From Bacteroidota bacterium (GTDB taxonomy: Bacteria; Bacteroidota; Bacteroidia; Chitinophagales; Chitinophagaceae), in contig VBAR01000001.1 in the NCBI GenBank assembly GCA_005882315.1, positions 1,561,736 to 1,625,735 on the forward strand: DNA of 64,000 nucleotides, written 5' to 3'. This document shows positions 45,717 to 52,375 of this stretch, piece by piece. Numbering within the stretch: the first letter of the stretch is position 1; each line of letters starts with the position of its first letter. The notes under the pieces were generated by a model that saw nothing but the letters and a program-made list of their open reading frames with translations, did not search any database and was not told the DNA's origin. Both the position numbers and the translations under genes were made by a program.

Positions 45717-46445
45717 ATGAGCAATTTCCGTTTTACAAAGCCCGAAGCATTTCCCCCGATAATAAAAAACCTCATCATCATTAATGTGCTGGTATGGCTG
45801 GCACAACTGATGTATGACAAACAATTTGACCTGACAAGTAAATTGGGCTTATGGACAATACAAGTCGATCAATTCAAGCCTTACCAGTTTGCCACACATA
45901 TGTTTGCGCATGCATCTTATGATCCATTTGGAAGGATCGTTTTCTTACATATTTTCTTCAATATGTTTACGCTTTGGATGTTTGGCCGGATATTGGAAAA
46001 TGTATGGGGAGCTAAACGTTTTTTATTTTTTTACCTCGCCTGTGGTATCGGCGCAGCTATTTGTCACGAGGCAGTTCAGTATTTCAGGTATGAAGATGTA
46101 ATGGCGCAGATAAATACTGCATTTCAAAATGGGAATATGGAAAGAGCACAGGAAATTGTAAATCAAAATGGGATTGGTCCTGCCGTTGGTGCCTCCGGTG
46201 CTGTTATGGGAGTGATGGTGGCATTTGCATTACTCTTTCCGAATACTGAACTGTACATGATGTTTATTCCTATCCCTATCAAAGCGAAATGGGCCATAAT
46301 GGCATTTGTTGCTTTGGATCTTTTTGGTGGTTTTGGCCGTTTCAGCGGCGATAACATTGCTCACTTTGCCCATCTTGGTGGGGCATTGACCGGATTTATA
46401 ATTGTAATGATCTGGAACAAAGGGAACCGGAAAACGTTATACTAA
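45717..46445 (+). CDS. Rhomboid-family intramembrane serine protease, copy 1
   Basis: 242 residues, six predicted membrane helices. Catalytic serine in GASGAVMG (about residue 159) and histidine in HFAHLGGALTGF near residue 222; FFNMFTLWMFGRILE is the L1/TM2 region. Cleaves membrane-embedded substrates near the outer face of the inner membrane. An insertion of about 30 residues (DVMAQINTAFQNGNMERAQEIVNQNG) separates TM3 and the serine helix. A second rhomboid follows 72 nt later on the same strand. Confidence 0.9.
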   Translation: MSNFRFTKPEAFPPIIKNLIIINVLVWLAQLMYDKQFDLTSKLGLWTIQVDQFKPYQFATHMFAHASYDPFGRIVFLHIFFNMFTLWMFGRILENVWGAKRFLFFYLACGIGAAICHEAVQYFRYEDVMAQINTAFQNGNMERAQEIVNQNGIGPAVGASGAVMGVMVAFALLFPNTELYMMFIPIPIKAKWAIMAFVALDLFGGFGRFSGDNIAHFAHLGGALTGFIIVMIWNKGNRKTLY

Positions 46446-46517
46446 AGTCAATAAAGAATTGTTTAAATTATTTGTCCTCACTTATGACTATTGACTATTC
46501 ACTAATTTTACATTCCT
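46443..46517. repeat. Word-repeat spacer between the rhomboid genes
   Basis: Starts at the stop codon of the first rhomboid. AGTCAATA on the left is complementary to TATTGACT on the right, where the words TGACTATTGACTATTCAC follow one another. Confidence 0.5.
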
Positions 46518-47465
46518 ATGGGCATTTACGACCGAGATTATAATTCAGAGTACGATAGTTATGTAAGGCGCAGGACATTTGATATCTCCGGCAATTCAGT
46601 ATTTATGCTGATCGCCATCAATATGCTTGTTTTTGTTTTCTTACAGATGATCAGTCTGGTTTATTTTTTTGTGCATGGAAAAGAAACCGGTGGAGCTATG
46701 TTTGAGAAACAGGTATTAGATCAGTTGATGCTTCCTGCAAATGCAAATAGCCTTTTACACAAACCGTGGACAATCATTACTTATATGTTCACGCATTTCG
46801 GTCTGATGCATATTTTGGGAAATATGCTTTGGCTCTGGGGTTTTGGTACTATCTTAAAAGATCTGTGTGGCGATAAGATCATTATCCCGATTTATATCTA
46901 CGGTGCATTTGCAGGGGCCTTATTCTTTTTTCTTTCATACAATTTTCTTCCGGTTTTTAAAGAACATACGGATAGTTCTGTACTGTTAGGAGCCTCTGCC
47001 GGTATCATGGCATTGGTAATGGCAGCAACAACTATGTCGCCGGGCTATAGAATATTTCCAATGCTGGCAGGCGGTATTCCGCTTTGGATACTTACCACCT
47101 TATACCTGCTCATTGATATTGCTACAATACCGAAAGACAATCCTGGTGGACGCATTGCACATCTTGCCGGTGCATTGATAGGGTTTATTTATATGTACTG
47201 GTATAGAAAAAATAAAGATATCGGCGCATGGATCAATAATTTCTTTGCATGGGTCAATAATCTTTTCAATCCTTCAAAACCCAAACGAGGGAAAGTAATT
47301 AAGAGCGAATTGTTTTATAAATCAAAAGGCGAGCCTTATTCAAAAAAACCGAACCTCACACAGCAACGTATCGATGCGATTCTTGACAAGATCACCCATA
47401 AAGGCTACAGTTCCCTGACTGAGGAAGAAAAGGAATTGCTGAAGAAAGCAGGAGAAGAGTTGTAA
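46518..47465 (+). CDS. Rhomboid-family intramembrane serine protease, copy 2
   Basis: 315 residues, about six membrane helices. The serine motif is LLGASAGIMA and the histidine is in GGRIAHLAGALIGF. The FGLMHILGNMLWLWGFG segment matches the family's HxxxN motif. Beyond the last helix a cytosolic tail of about 80 residues is basic, then ends in a helical hairpin (RIDAILDKITHKGYSSLTEEEKELL). Copy 1 lacks this tail, so the two probably have different partners. A word-repeat hairpin begins at its stop codon. Confidence 0.9.
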   Translation: MGIYDRDYNSEYDSYVRRRTFDISGNSVFMLIAINMLVFVFLQMISLVYFFVHGKETGGAMFEKQVLDQLMLPANANSLLHKPWTIITYMFTHFGLMHILGNMLWLWGFGTILKDLCGDKIIIPIYIYGAFAGALFFFLSYNFLPVFKEHTDSSVLLGASAGIMALVMAATTMSPGYRIFPMLAGGIPLWILTTLYLLIDIATIPKDNPGGRIAHLAGALIGFIYMYWYRKNKDIGAWINNFFAWVNNLFNPSKPKRGKVIKSELFYKSKGEPYSKKPNLTQQRIDAILDKITHKGYSSLTEEEKELLKKAGEEL

Positions 47466-47547
47466 TTAGCTAGTAGCGAGTAGTGAATGGCGAGTGGGGT
47501 AAACCCACTAACTACTCGCCACTTACCACTCACCATTCACCACTGAC
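47463..47547. repeat. Word-repeat hairpin after rhomboid 2
   Basis: Left arm AGTAGCGAGTAGTGAATGG, right arm CCACTCACCATTCACCACTG, centre GGGGTAAACCCAC. Starts at the stop codon. Quasi-tandem words GAGT/GAAT/GTGG recur on each arm. Confidence 0.65.
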
Positions 47548-47564
47548 TTTTGTAACTTGCACCA

Positions 47565-48698
47565 ATGCCCACCCGCTTCCGACTTTTTACAAAAAGATTT
47601 TTTATCTATGCCCATATTGCAGTGGTATTTTTCTTTTTATTGTCCTGCCTTGTACCGCTGCTGAACCCTCAAAAATGGTGGTGGATCACATTTTTGGGTT
47701 TAGGTTTTCCAATATTGCTGCTGCTGGTGATCTTCTTTATGATCTTATGGCTTGTTTTTAAACCTCGCCTTGCATGGATAAGTGTTATTGCATTGCTGAT
47801 CGCTTTTAAAAACATCACTGTGTTTTTTGCATTTAATAACCCTGGCACATTTACTAATAAAAAGGGAGCAGATACCTTAAGAATTGCAAGTTGGAATGTG
47901 GCCCGGTTTATTGAGATAAAAAAGAATAATAACAAGGGCAGCCAGACCCGCCTGAAGATGATGGAGCTGATCAAACAGCAGCAGGCTGATATTTTATGCT
48001 TACAGGAGTTTCAAACTTCTTTTAACCCGGAGTATTATGATAATATTTCCTATATAAAACAGGAACTCGGTTACCCGTTTTATTATTTCTCGTATGATGA
48101 AGATGGGGGTAATCATTTTTACAGCACTGTTATTTTTTCCATGTATCCAATTATTGACAGTGGGATAGTCCACTATCCCCGCCCTTCTATACCCGAAGCG
48201 CTGATACATGCTGATATAAAGTTGAATGATGATACGATCAGGGTTTATTCAACCCATCTGCAATCATTACAACTGAAAAAAACTGATTATGAAAATATTA
48301 ATGAGCTCACAAAGGGTGATAGAGTTATTGATAATTCAAGATCAATTTTTTCAAAATTGAGTAGAGGTTCTGCGTTGCGTAGTACACAAGCTGAAGTGAT
48401 AAAAATGCTGGTTAAGGACAGTCCCTACCCGGTCCTATTTGCCGGCGATCTGAATGATGTGCCCAATAGCTACACTTATTTCACTGTGAAGGGCAATATG
48501 CAGGATGCTTTTCTTAAAAAAGGGTTTGGCATGGGCCGTACTTTCACTGGGCTGGCTCCTACACTACGTATCGATTATATTTTTGCAGATAAAGATTTTA
48601 AAATAATACAGTTTAACCGCCTTGTAAAAAATCTAAGTGACCATTATATGCTGGTGGCGGATGTTAAACTTTCTGCAGGGCGGAAAAGAAACGAATAA
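47565..48698 (+). CDS. Membrane-anchored endonuclease/exonuclease/phosphatase-fold protein
   Basis: 377 residues. Two to three hydrophobic helices (about 10-90) anchor the protein; the EEP domain (about 105-375) faces outward. Motifs: LRIASWNVARF, ILCLQEFQ, VLFAGDLNDVPNSYTY and LSDHYMLVADV, giving the Asn, Glu, Asp/Asn and Asp/His catalytic set. The fold includes nucleases, sphingomyelinases and inositol phosphatases; membrane-anchored forms are common in Bacteroidota and their substrate is unknown. No clear RBS precedes it; TAACTTGC is a weak -7-like box upstream. Confidence 0.88.
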   Translation: MPTRFRLFTKRFFIYAHIAVVFFFLLSCLVPLLNPQKWWWITFLGLGFPILLLLVIFFMILWLVFKPRLAWISVIALLIAFKNITVFFAFNNPGTFTNKKGADTLRIASWNVARFIEIKKNNNKGSQTRLKMMELIKQQQADILCLQEFQTSFNPEYYDNISYIKQELGYPFYYFSYDEDGGNHFYSTVIFSMYPIIDSGIVHYPRPSIPEALIHADIKLNDDTIRVYSTHLQSLQLKKTDYENINELTKGDRVIDNSRSIFSKLSRGSALRSTQAEVIKMLVKDSPYPVLFAGDLNDVPNSYTYFTVKGNMQDAFLKKGFGMGRTFTGLAPTLRIDYIFADKDFKIIQFNRLVKNLSDHYMLVADVKLSAGRKRNE

Positions 48699-48775
48699 AT
48701 AACTACATTTACCTTATGAAGCCACGCTATTATAATCTGCGATGTTGTTAAATTCCCTTTCTCAGGGCAGTGCCC

Positions 48776-48783
48776 TATTTTTG
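48776..48783 (+). promoter_or_regulatory. Bacteroidota -7 box upstream of cysS
   Basis: TATTTTTG, exact TAnnTTTG. If used, it gives a leader of roughly 165 nt before the cysS start, unlike the very short leaders elsewhere in the window. Confidence 0.5.
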
Positions 48784-48803
48784 CCACAGTTTTTTATTTA
48801 AAT

Positions 48804-48872
48804 GAAACGGGAGACGTAAAACGTCAAACCGCATAATTATCGTTTCACTTTTCACATTTGACGTTTCACTAT
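48804..48872. repeat. Word-repeat inverted repeat in the cysS leader
   Basis: Left arm TGAAACGGGAGACGTAAAAC then GTCAAAC; right arm GTTTCACTTTTCACATTTG then ACGTTTCAC. The complement of the right arm reads GTGAAACGTCAAATGTG, so words GAAACG and GTCAAA recur in both arms. Confidence 0.6.
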
Positions 48873-48883
48873 TGCTGAATAGA

Positions 48884-48953
48884 ATTACCAAAGTACAAGA
48901 GTGCGACGCAACAGATGATGATAGCAGCACAAGAGCTGGTAACAAAAAATATC
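48884..48953 (+). other. Candidate structured leader just before cysS
   Basis: TTACCA (48885-48890) can pair with TGGTAA (48937-48942) and GTGC (48901-48904) with GCAC (48927-48930). ACAAGAG occurs twice in the segment. The base composition is richer in G and C than the flanking spacer. It resembles no riboswitch class I can name; calling it an RNA element is an inference. Confidence 0.35.
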
Positions 48954-50444
48954 ATGAGCGAACTAAAAATATACAACTCGTATTCAAGACAGAAAGAAGT
49001 ATTTAAATCCATCACACCCGGCCACGTGGGTATGTATGTGTGCGGACCTACCGTAAGCGGTGAATCACATCTTGGGCATGCAAGACCATATATCACATTC
49101 GATGTGGTATATCGTTATTTAACCTACCTGGGTTACAAGGTCCGCTATGTACGCAATATCACTGATGCCGGGCATTTTGAAGAAGAAGGTCGTGAAGCGG
49201 AAGATAAAATTTCGAAGAAAGCTGTACTGGAAAAACTGGAACCGATGGAGTTGGTGCAGAAATACACCAATCTCTATCATTGGGCGATGGAACAATTCAA
49301 TACACTGAAACCTTCTATTGAACCAACGGCTACAGGTCATATTGTTGAACAGATCGGAATGATCGAAGAGATCATTAAAGCAGGATATGCATATGAGTCG
49401 AAAGGCTCTGTTTATTTTGATGTAAAAAAATATGCAGCATCGCATGATTATGGAAAGCTGAGCGGAAGAGTGATCGACGATCTGTTGGAAACAACAAGAG
49501 ATTTAGATGGGCAGGAGGAAAAAAGAGATGTAGCCGATTTTGCCTTATGGAAAAATGCAGCACCAGAACACATCATGCGTTGGAAAAGTCCCTGGGGTGT
49601 TGGTTTTCCCGGCTGGCATATTGAATGCTCGGCAATGGCAACAAAATATCTCGGTGCCCAATTCGATATTCATGGTGGCGGTATGGATCTTTTATTTCCG
49701 CATCATGAAAGTGAGATTGCGCAAAGCACCATCTGCAATCATGTAAGCCCGGTTCGTTACTGGATCCACAATAATATGATCACCATTAACGGCAAGAAAA
49801 TGGGTAAGAGCTACAATAATGTTATTAAACTTACCGAATTATTCAGCGGCGATAACCCGGGGTTAGAAAAAGCTTATCACCCGATGGTAGTGCGGTTTTT
49901 TATTTTGCAGACACATTATACCAGCACTCTTGATTTTAGTAATGAAGCTTTACAAGCAGCTGAGAAGGGATTGAAAAGACTGTGGGATGCTTATGAGAAG
50001 TTAGGAGTTATGAGTTGGGAGTCAGGAGGTGAGGTTGATGCTGAATTGGATGCTAAAGTGAAAAAACTGATTGGAGAGTTTGATGAGTTTATGAATGACG
50101 ATTTCGGTACGGCAAAAGTAATGGCAAGCATGTTTGAGATCGTACCGGTGATCAATTCAATAAAGGATAAATTGATTCCGGTATCGGCATTGAGTAAAGA
50201 AACATTTGAGCTGTTGCAAAAGCAGATGAAAGTGTATGTGGAAGATATTTTGGGATTGAAGAGTGTGACCGAAGCTGATAATGAAAAGCTAAAAGGGGTA
50301 ATGGAGTTGCTTATTGATATTCGCAAAGAAGCAAAGGGTAAAAAAGATTTTGCCACTTCTGATAAAATAAGAAATCAGTTGACCAGGCTGGGGATCAATT
50401 TAAAAGATGAAAAAGGTGGCGAGATGAGCTGGGGCATTGATTAA
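48954..50444 (+). CDS. cysS: Cysteinyl-tRNA synthetase
   Basis: Class I synthetase charging tRNA-Cys. Zinc/adenylate N terminus MYVCGPTVSG, HIGH-type motif HLGHARPY, the conserved GWHIECSAM with zinc Cys and HGGGMDLLFPHHESEIAQS, and KMSKS-type KMGKS in ITINGKKMGKS. The ATG at 48954 (MSELKIYNSYS) gives 496 residues; an in-frame ATG at 48915 would add 13 residues with no family match. The C-terminal anticodon region contains YEKLGVMSWESGGE, encoded by DNA that resembles the intergenic word repeats (49995-50033). Confidence 0.96.
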   Translation: MSELKIYNSYSRQKEVFKSITPGHVGMYVCGPTVSGESHLGHARPYITFDVVYRYLTYLGYKVRYVRNITDAGHFEEEGREAEDKISKKAVLEKLEPMELVQKYTNLYHWAMEQFNTLKPSIEPTATGHIVEQIGMIEEIIKAGYAYESKGSVYFDVKKYAASHDYGKLSGRVIDDLLETTRDLDGQEEKRDVADFALWKNAAPEHIMRWKSPWGVGFPGWHIECSAMATKYLGAQFDIHGGGMDLLFPHHESEIAQSTICNHVSPVRYWIHNNMITINGKKMGKSYNNVIKLTELFSGDNPGLEKAYHPMVVRFFILQTHYTSTLDFSNEALQAAEKGLKRLWDAYEKLGVMSWESGGEVDAELDAKVKKLIGEFDEFMNDDFGTAKVMASMFEIVPVINSIKDKLIPVSALSKETFELLQKQMKVYVEDILGLKSVTEADNEKLKGVMELLIDIRKEAKGKKDFATSDKIRNQLTRLGINLKDEKGGEMSWGID

Positions 50445-50481
50445 ATTTTTTTCTTTAATTCACGAACTCATAATTCAGTAC

Positions 50482-51099
50482 ATGCATTATATAGCTCACT
50501 TATCAAAAGACCAAAAGCTAAAGAAACTGATAGAGCAGCATGGCACGTTCAAACTAAAGAAACAAAAAAGCCTTTACCTCTATCTCTGCTATTCTATCAT
50601 GAGCCAGCAGTTGAGTACTAAAGTGGCCAGTGTTATTAAAAAACGTTTCCTGGCTTTATATGAAGTTGAGCCAACAGCACAGCAGATCGTGGATACACCT
50701 TTTGAAAAACTAAGGGGCATTGGTATGAGCAATGCCAAAGTAAATTATGTACAAAATGTAGCCCGGTTTGAATTGGAACATGGAATGGGTTTTGATAAAC
50801 TGAAAAAAATGAGCAATGAAGAAGTGATTGCTTATTTAACACAGATAAAAGGAGTGGGCCGCTGGACAACGGAAATGTTGCTGATGTTTGCCCTCTGCCG
50901 CGAAGATCTGTTTGCTATTGATGATTTGGGTTTACAACAGGCAGTAATTGGGCTGTATGAATTAAAGCACAGGAAAAAGAAAACAAAGAACGCTGCAATA
51001 TTAAAAATTGCAGATCAATGGGCGCCTTACCGCACTTATGCATGCCTCTATCTTTGGCGATGGAAGGATAATCCACCTGCTATAAATAGCAAAAAATAA
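50482..51099 (+). CDS. HhH-GPD DNA-3-methyladenine glycosylase
   Basis: 205 residues from the ATG at 50482 (MHYIAHLSKDQKLKKLIEQHG); an earlier TTG overlapping cysS is rejected. Repair glycosylase with LTQIKGVGRWTTEMLLM as helix-hairpin-helix and catalytic Asp in LFAIDDLGLQQAV. LYLCYSIMSQQLSTKVAS is the substrate-pocket helix of AlkA-like enzymes. It is more AlkA-like than the enzyme at 23084. It starts 37 nt after cysS, so co-transcription is possible. Confidence 0.88.
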   Translation: MHYIAHLSKDQKLKKLIEQHGTFKLKKQKSLYLYLCYSIMSQQLSTKVASVIKKRFLALYEVEPTAQQIVDTPFEKLRGIGMSNAKVNYVQNVARFELEHGMGFDKLKKMSNEEVIAYLTQIKGVGRWTTEMLLMFALCREDLFAIDDLGLQQAVIGLYELKHRKKKTKNAAILKIADQWAPYRTYACLYLWRWKDNPPAINSKK

Positions 51100-51129
51100 A
51101 ATAGTTTTTATTTATAAATTAATAATCTA

Positions 51130-51237
51130 TCAGAAAGGCTTTGCCGGCGTTTCTTTTGCTTTTTGTTTTAGCTTATCTTATTGAGATACACCATCGGTGA
51201 TCCATTTTTCTGGTAATCAGTTTGATTTTCTTTTTTT
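51130..51237 (-). pseudogene. Remnant of the 3' end of an S9 peptidase gene
   Basis: On the minus strand this reads KWITDGVSQ, a stop codon, then DKLKQKAKETPAKPF and the terminal stop, matching the last 25 residues of the intact S9 peptidase at 52376 apart from the stop and one D for E. Just before it, KKENQTDYQK matches the segment some 40 codons upstream in the intact gene, so roughly 45 bp were lost, with TTTC at the junction on both sides. The DNA differs at many third positions, so it derives from a diverged paralog, not a fresh copy. Confidence 0.85.
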
Positions 51238-51298
51238 ATTTTAGAATCGATTAGTTTAACTTTAGTTACCATTAATTATTAAACCTAAAAGAATTTTT

Positions 51299-51772
51299 AT
51301 GAAAAAACTACTTGTACTCACAGCTTTTGCTCTTTTTAGTTGCAGTGTCTTTTCCCAGGAACTTGGTGTTCGTGGTGGTTCGGTATTGGGAAATAATATC
51401 GCAATAGATGCGATGTTAAGATCGGGAAAAGCTAACCGTCTTCACCTGGATGTCTCTTTTGGAGACGATAACGGAAACGGTAACGAGGCTAACGGTGGTG
51501 TTGGTGTTGAGCTCTTATGGGATTTTTTACACAAGCCTTTAGGAGGGGAAGCCTTTTATTGGTATTTAGGTGCAGGACCCTCTCTGTTATTCTCTGATCC
51601 CTTCTGGTTAGGTATCAGTGGTGAAGCCGGACTTGAATACCGTTTTAAAACTGTACCGATAGTACTTGGTGCAGACTGGCGACCAACATTCTGGATAATC
51701 GATAACACAGACTTCAGTGGCGGTGGGTTCGGATTTATGGCCAGGTTTGTTTTTGGGCATAAGAAAAAATAA
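51299..51772 (+). CDS. Small outer-membrane-like protein
   Basis: 157 residues, signal peptide (MKKLLVLTAFALFSCSVFS then Q). The mature part is Gly/aromatic-rich with alternating strands (ELGVRGGSVLGNNIAIDAML, YWYLGAGPSLLFS, AGLEYRFKTVPIVLGADWRP, GFGFMARFVFGHKKK), as in small OmpX/OmpW-like barrels. A short GDDNGNGNEANG loop is Asn/Gly-rich. No named family is recognised with certainty. It lies between the S9 peptidase remnant and a bidirectional terminator. Confidence 0.75.
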   Translation: MKKLLVLTAFALFSCSVFSQELGVRGGSVLGNNIAIDAMLRSGKANRLHLDVSFGDDNGNGNEANGGVGVELLWDFLHKPLGGEAFYWYLGAGPSLLFSDPFWLGISGEAGLEYRFKTVPIVLGADWRPTFWIIDNTDFSGGGFGFMARFVFGHKKK

Positions 51773-51789
51773 AATTTAAAACATACTAC

Positions 51790-51828
51790 TTAAAAAAACG
51801 ACCATTATTAAATGGTCGTTTTTATTTA
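51790..51828. terminator. Bidirectional terminator
   Basis: Stem AAAAACGACCATT / AATGGTCGTTTTT within 51794-51823, short loop, A-run before and T-run after. It lies between the small OMP gene and the convergent VOC gene. Confidence 0.9.
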
Positions 51829-51885
51829 TATCTATAATGCATACCAACAACGGGTTAAAAAATATTAGTCATAAATCTGTTGGAA

Positions 51886-52287
51886 TTATGGATTTGGACG
51901 TCCAAAGTATAACATATATCCGTCAGCATCCTTGACTTCAAATCCCCGCAAGCCATCATCGTTGTTTTGGAGAGGTGTAACAAACTCGACATTACGTGAC
52001 AAGAATTCTGCGGACAGTGCATCGGGATCTGGAACATACATGTAAGCATCCCATCGGGCAATACCTTGTTTAATATCTCGTGTATAGTTCGGTACGGGAT
52101 CGACACCAATTTCCTTCATCATGATCATTGCTGCCCCTCGTTGTACAATGCCGAAAAAGATGTCATCATCAGTGGGTCCTTGAAATGTGATGTCGAACCC
52201 GAGACGGTCACGATAAAATGACAGTGCCGCGGGAACATTCTTTACGATGAAGAATGGAGCGATGCCGGAAATTTCTGGTTTATTCAT
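51886..52287 (-). CDS. VOC (glyoxalase/bleomycin-resistance) family protein
   Basis: 133 residues forming two beta-alpha-beta-beta-beta units: APFFIVKNVPAALSFYRDRLGFD at the N terminus and GFEVKDADGYMLYFGRP at the C terminus, the usual ending of VOC proteins with the metal-side glutamate position changed to Tyr/Leu context. Metal-dependent chemistry or small-molecule binding is possible; no substrate can be named. The codon and base composition seem less AT-rich than its neighbours by eye. CCAACAAC (51845-51852) and its complement at 52306-52313 flank the gene in inverted orientation. Acquisition by transfer is plausible. Confidence 0.82.
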   Translation of the reverse strand: MNKPEISGIAPFFIVKNVPAALSFYRDRLGFDITFQGPTDDDIFFGIVQRGAAMIMMKEIGVDPVPNYTRDIKQGIARWDAYMYVPDPDALSAEFLSRNVEFVTPLQNNDDGLRGFEVKDADGYMLYFGRPNP

Positions 52288-52303
52288 GTGGTTAATAAAG
52301 GGT

Positions 52304-52363
52304 CAGTTGTTGGTGTAGTTTACTAATCTTGAAACAAGTTTTAAACTTGAACACCAACAACTG
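52304..52363. repeat. Long-loop hairpin between the VOC and S9 peptidase genes
   Basis: 13-bp perfect stem CAGTTGTTGGTGT (52304-52316) / ACACCAACAACTG (52351-52363), with an inner AAGTTTTAAACTT pairing. There is no T-run after it on the minus strand that would make it a clear terminator. Confidence 0.75.
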
Positions 52364-52375
52364 AGTAAAAATTTA

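Noticed and set aside
48004-48180. Possible alternative gene opposite the EEP protein
   Set aside because: The EEP catalytic motifs on the plus strand are complete and in order; the opposite frame has no support.
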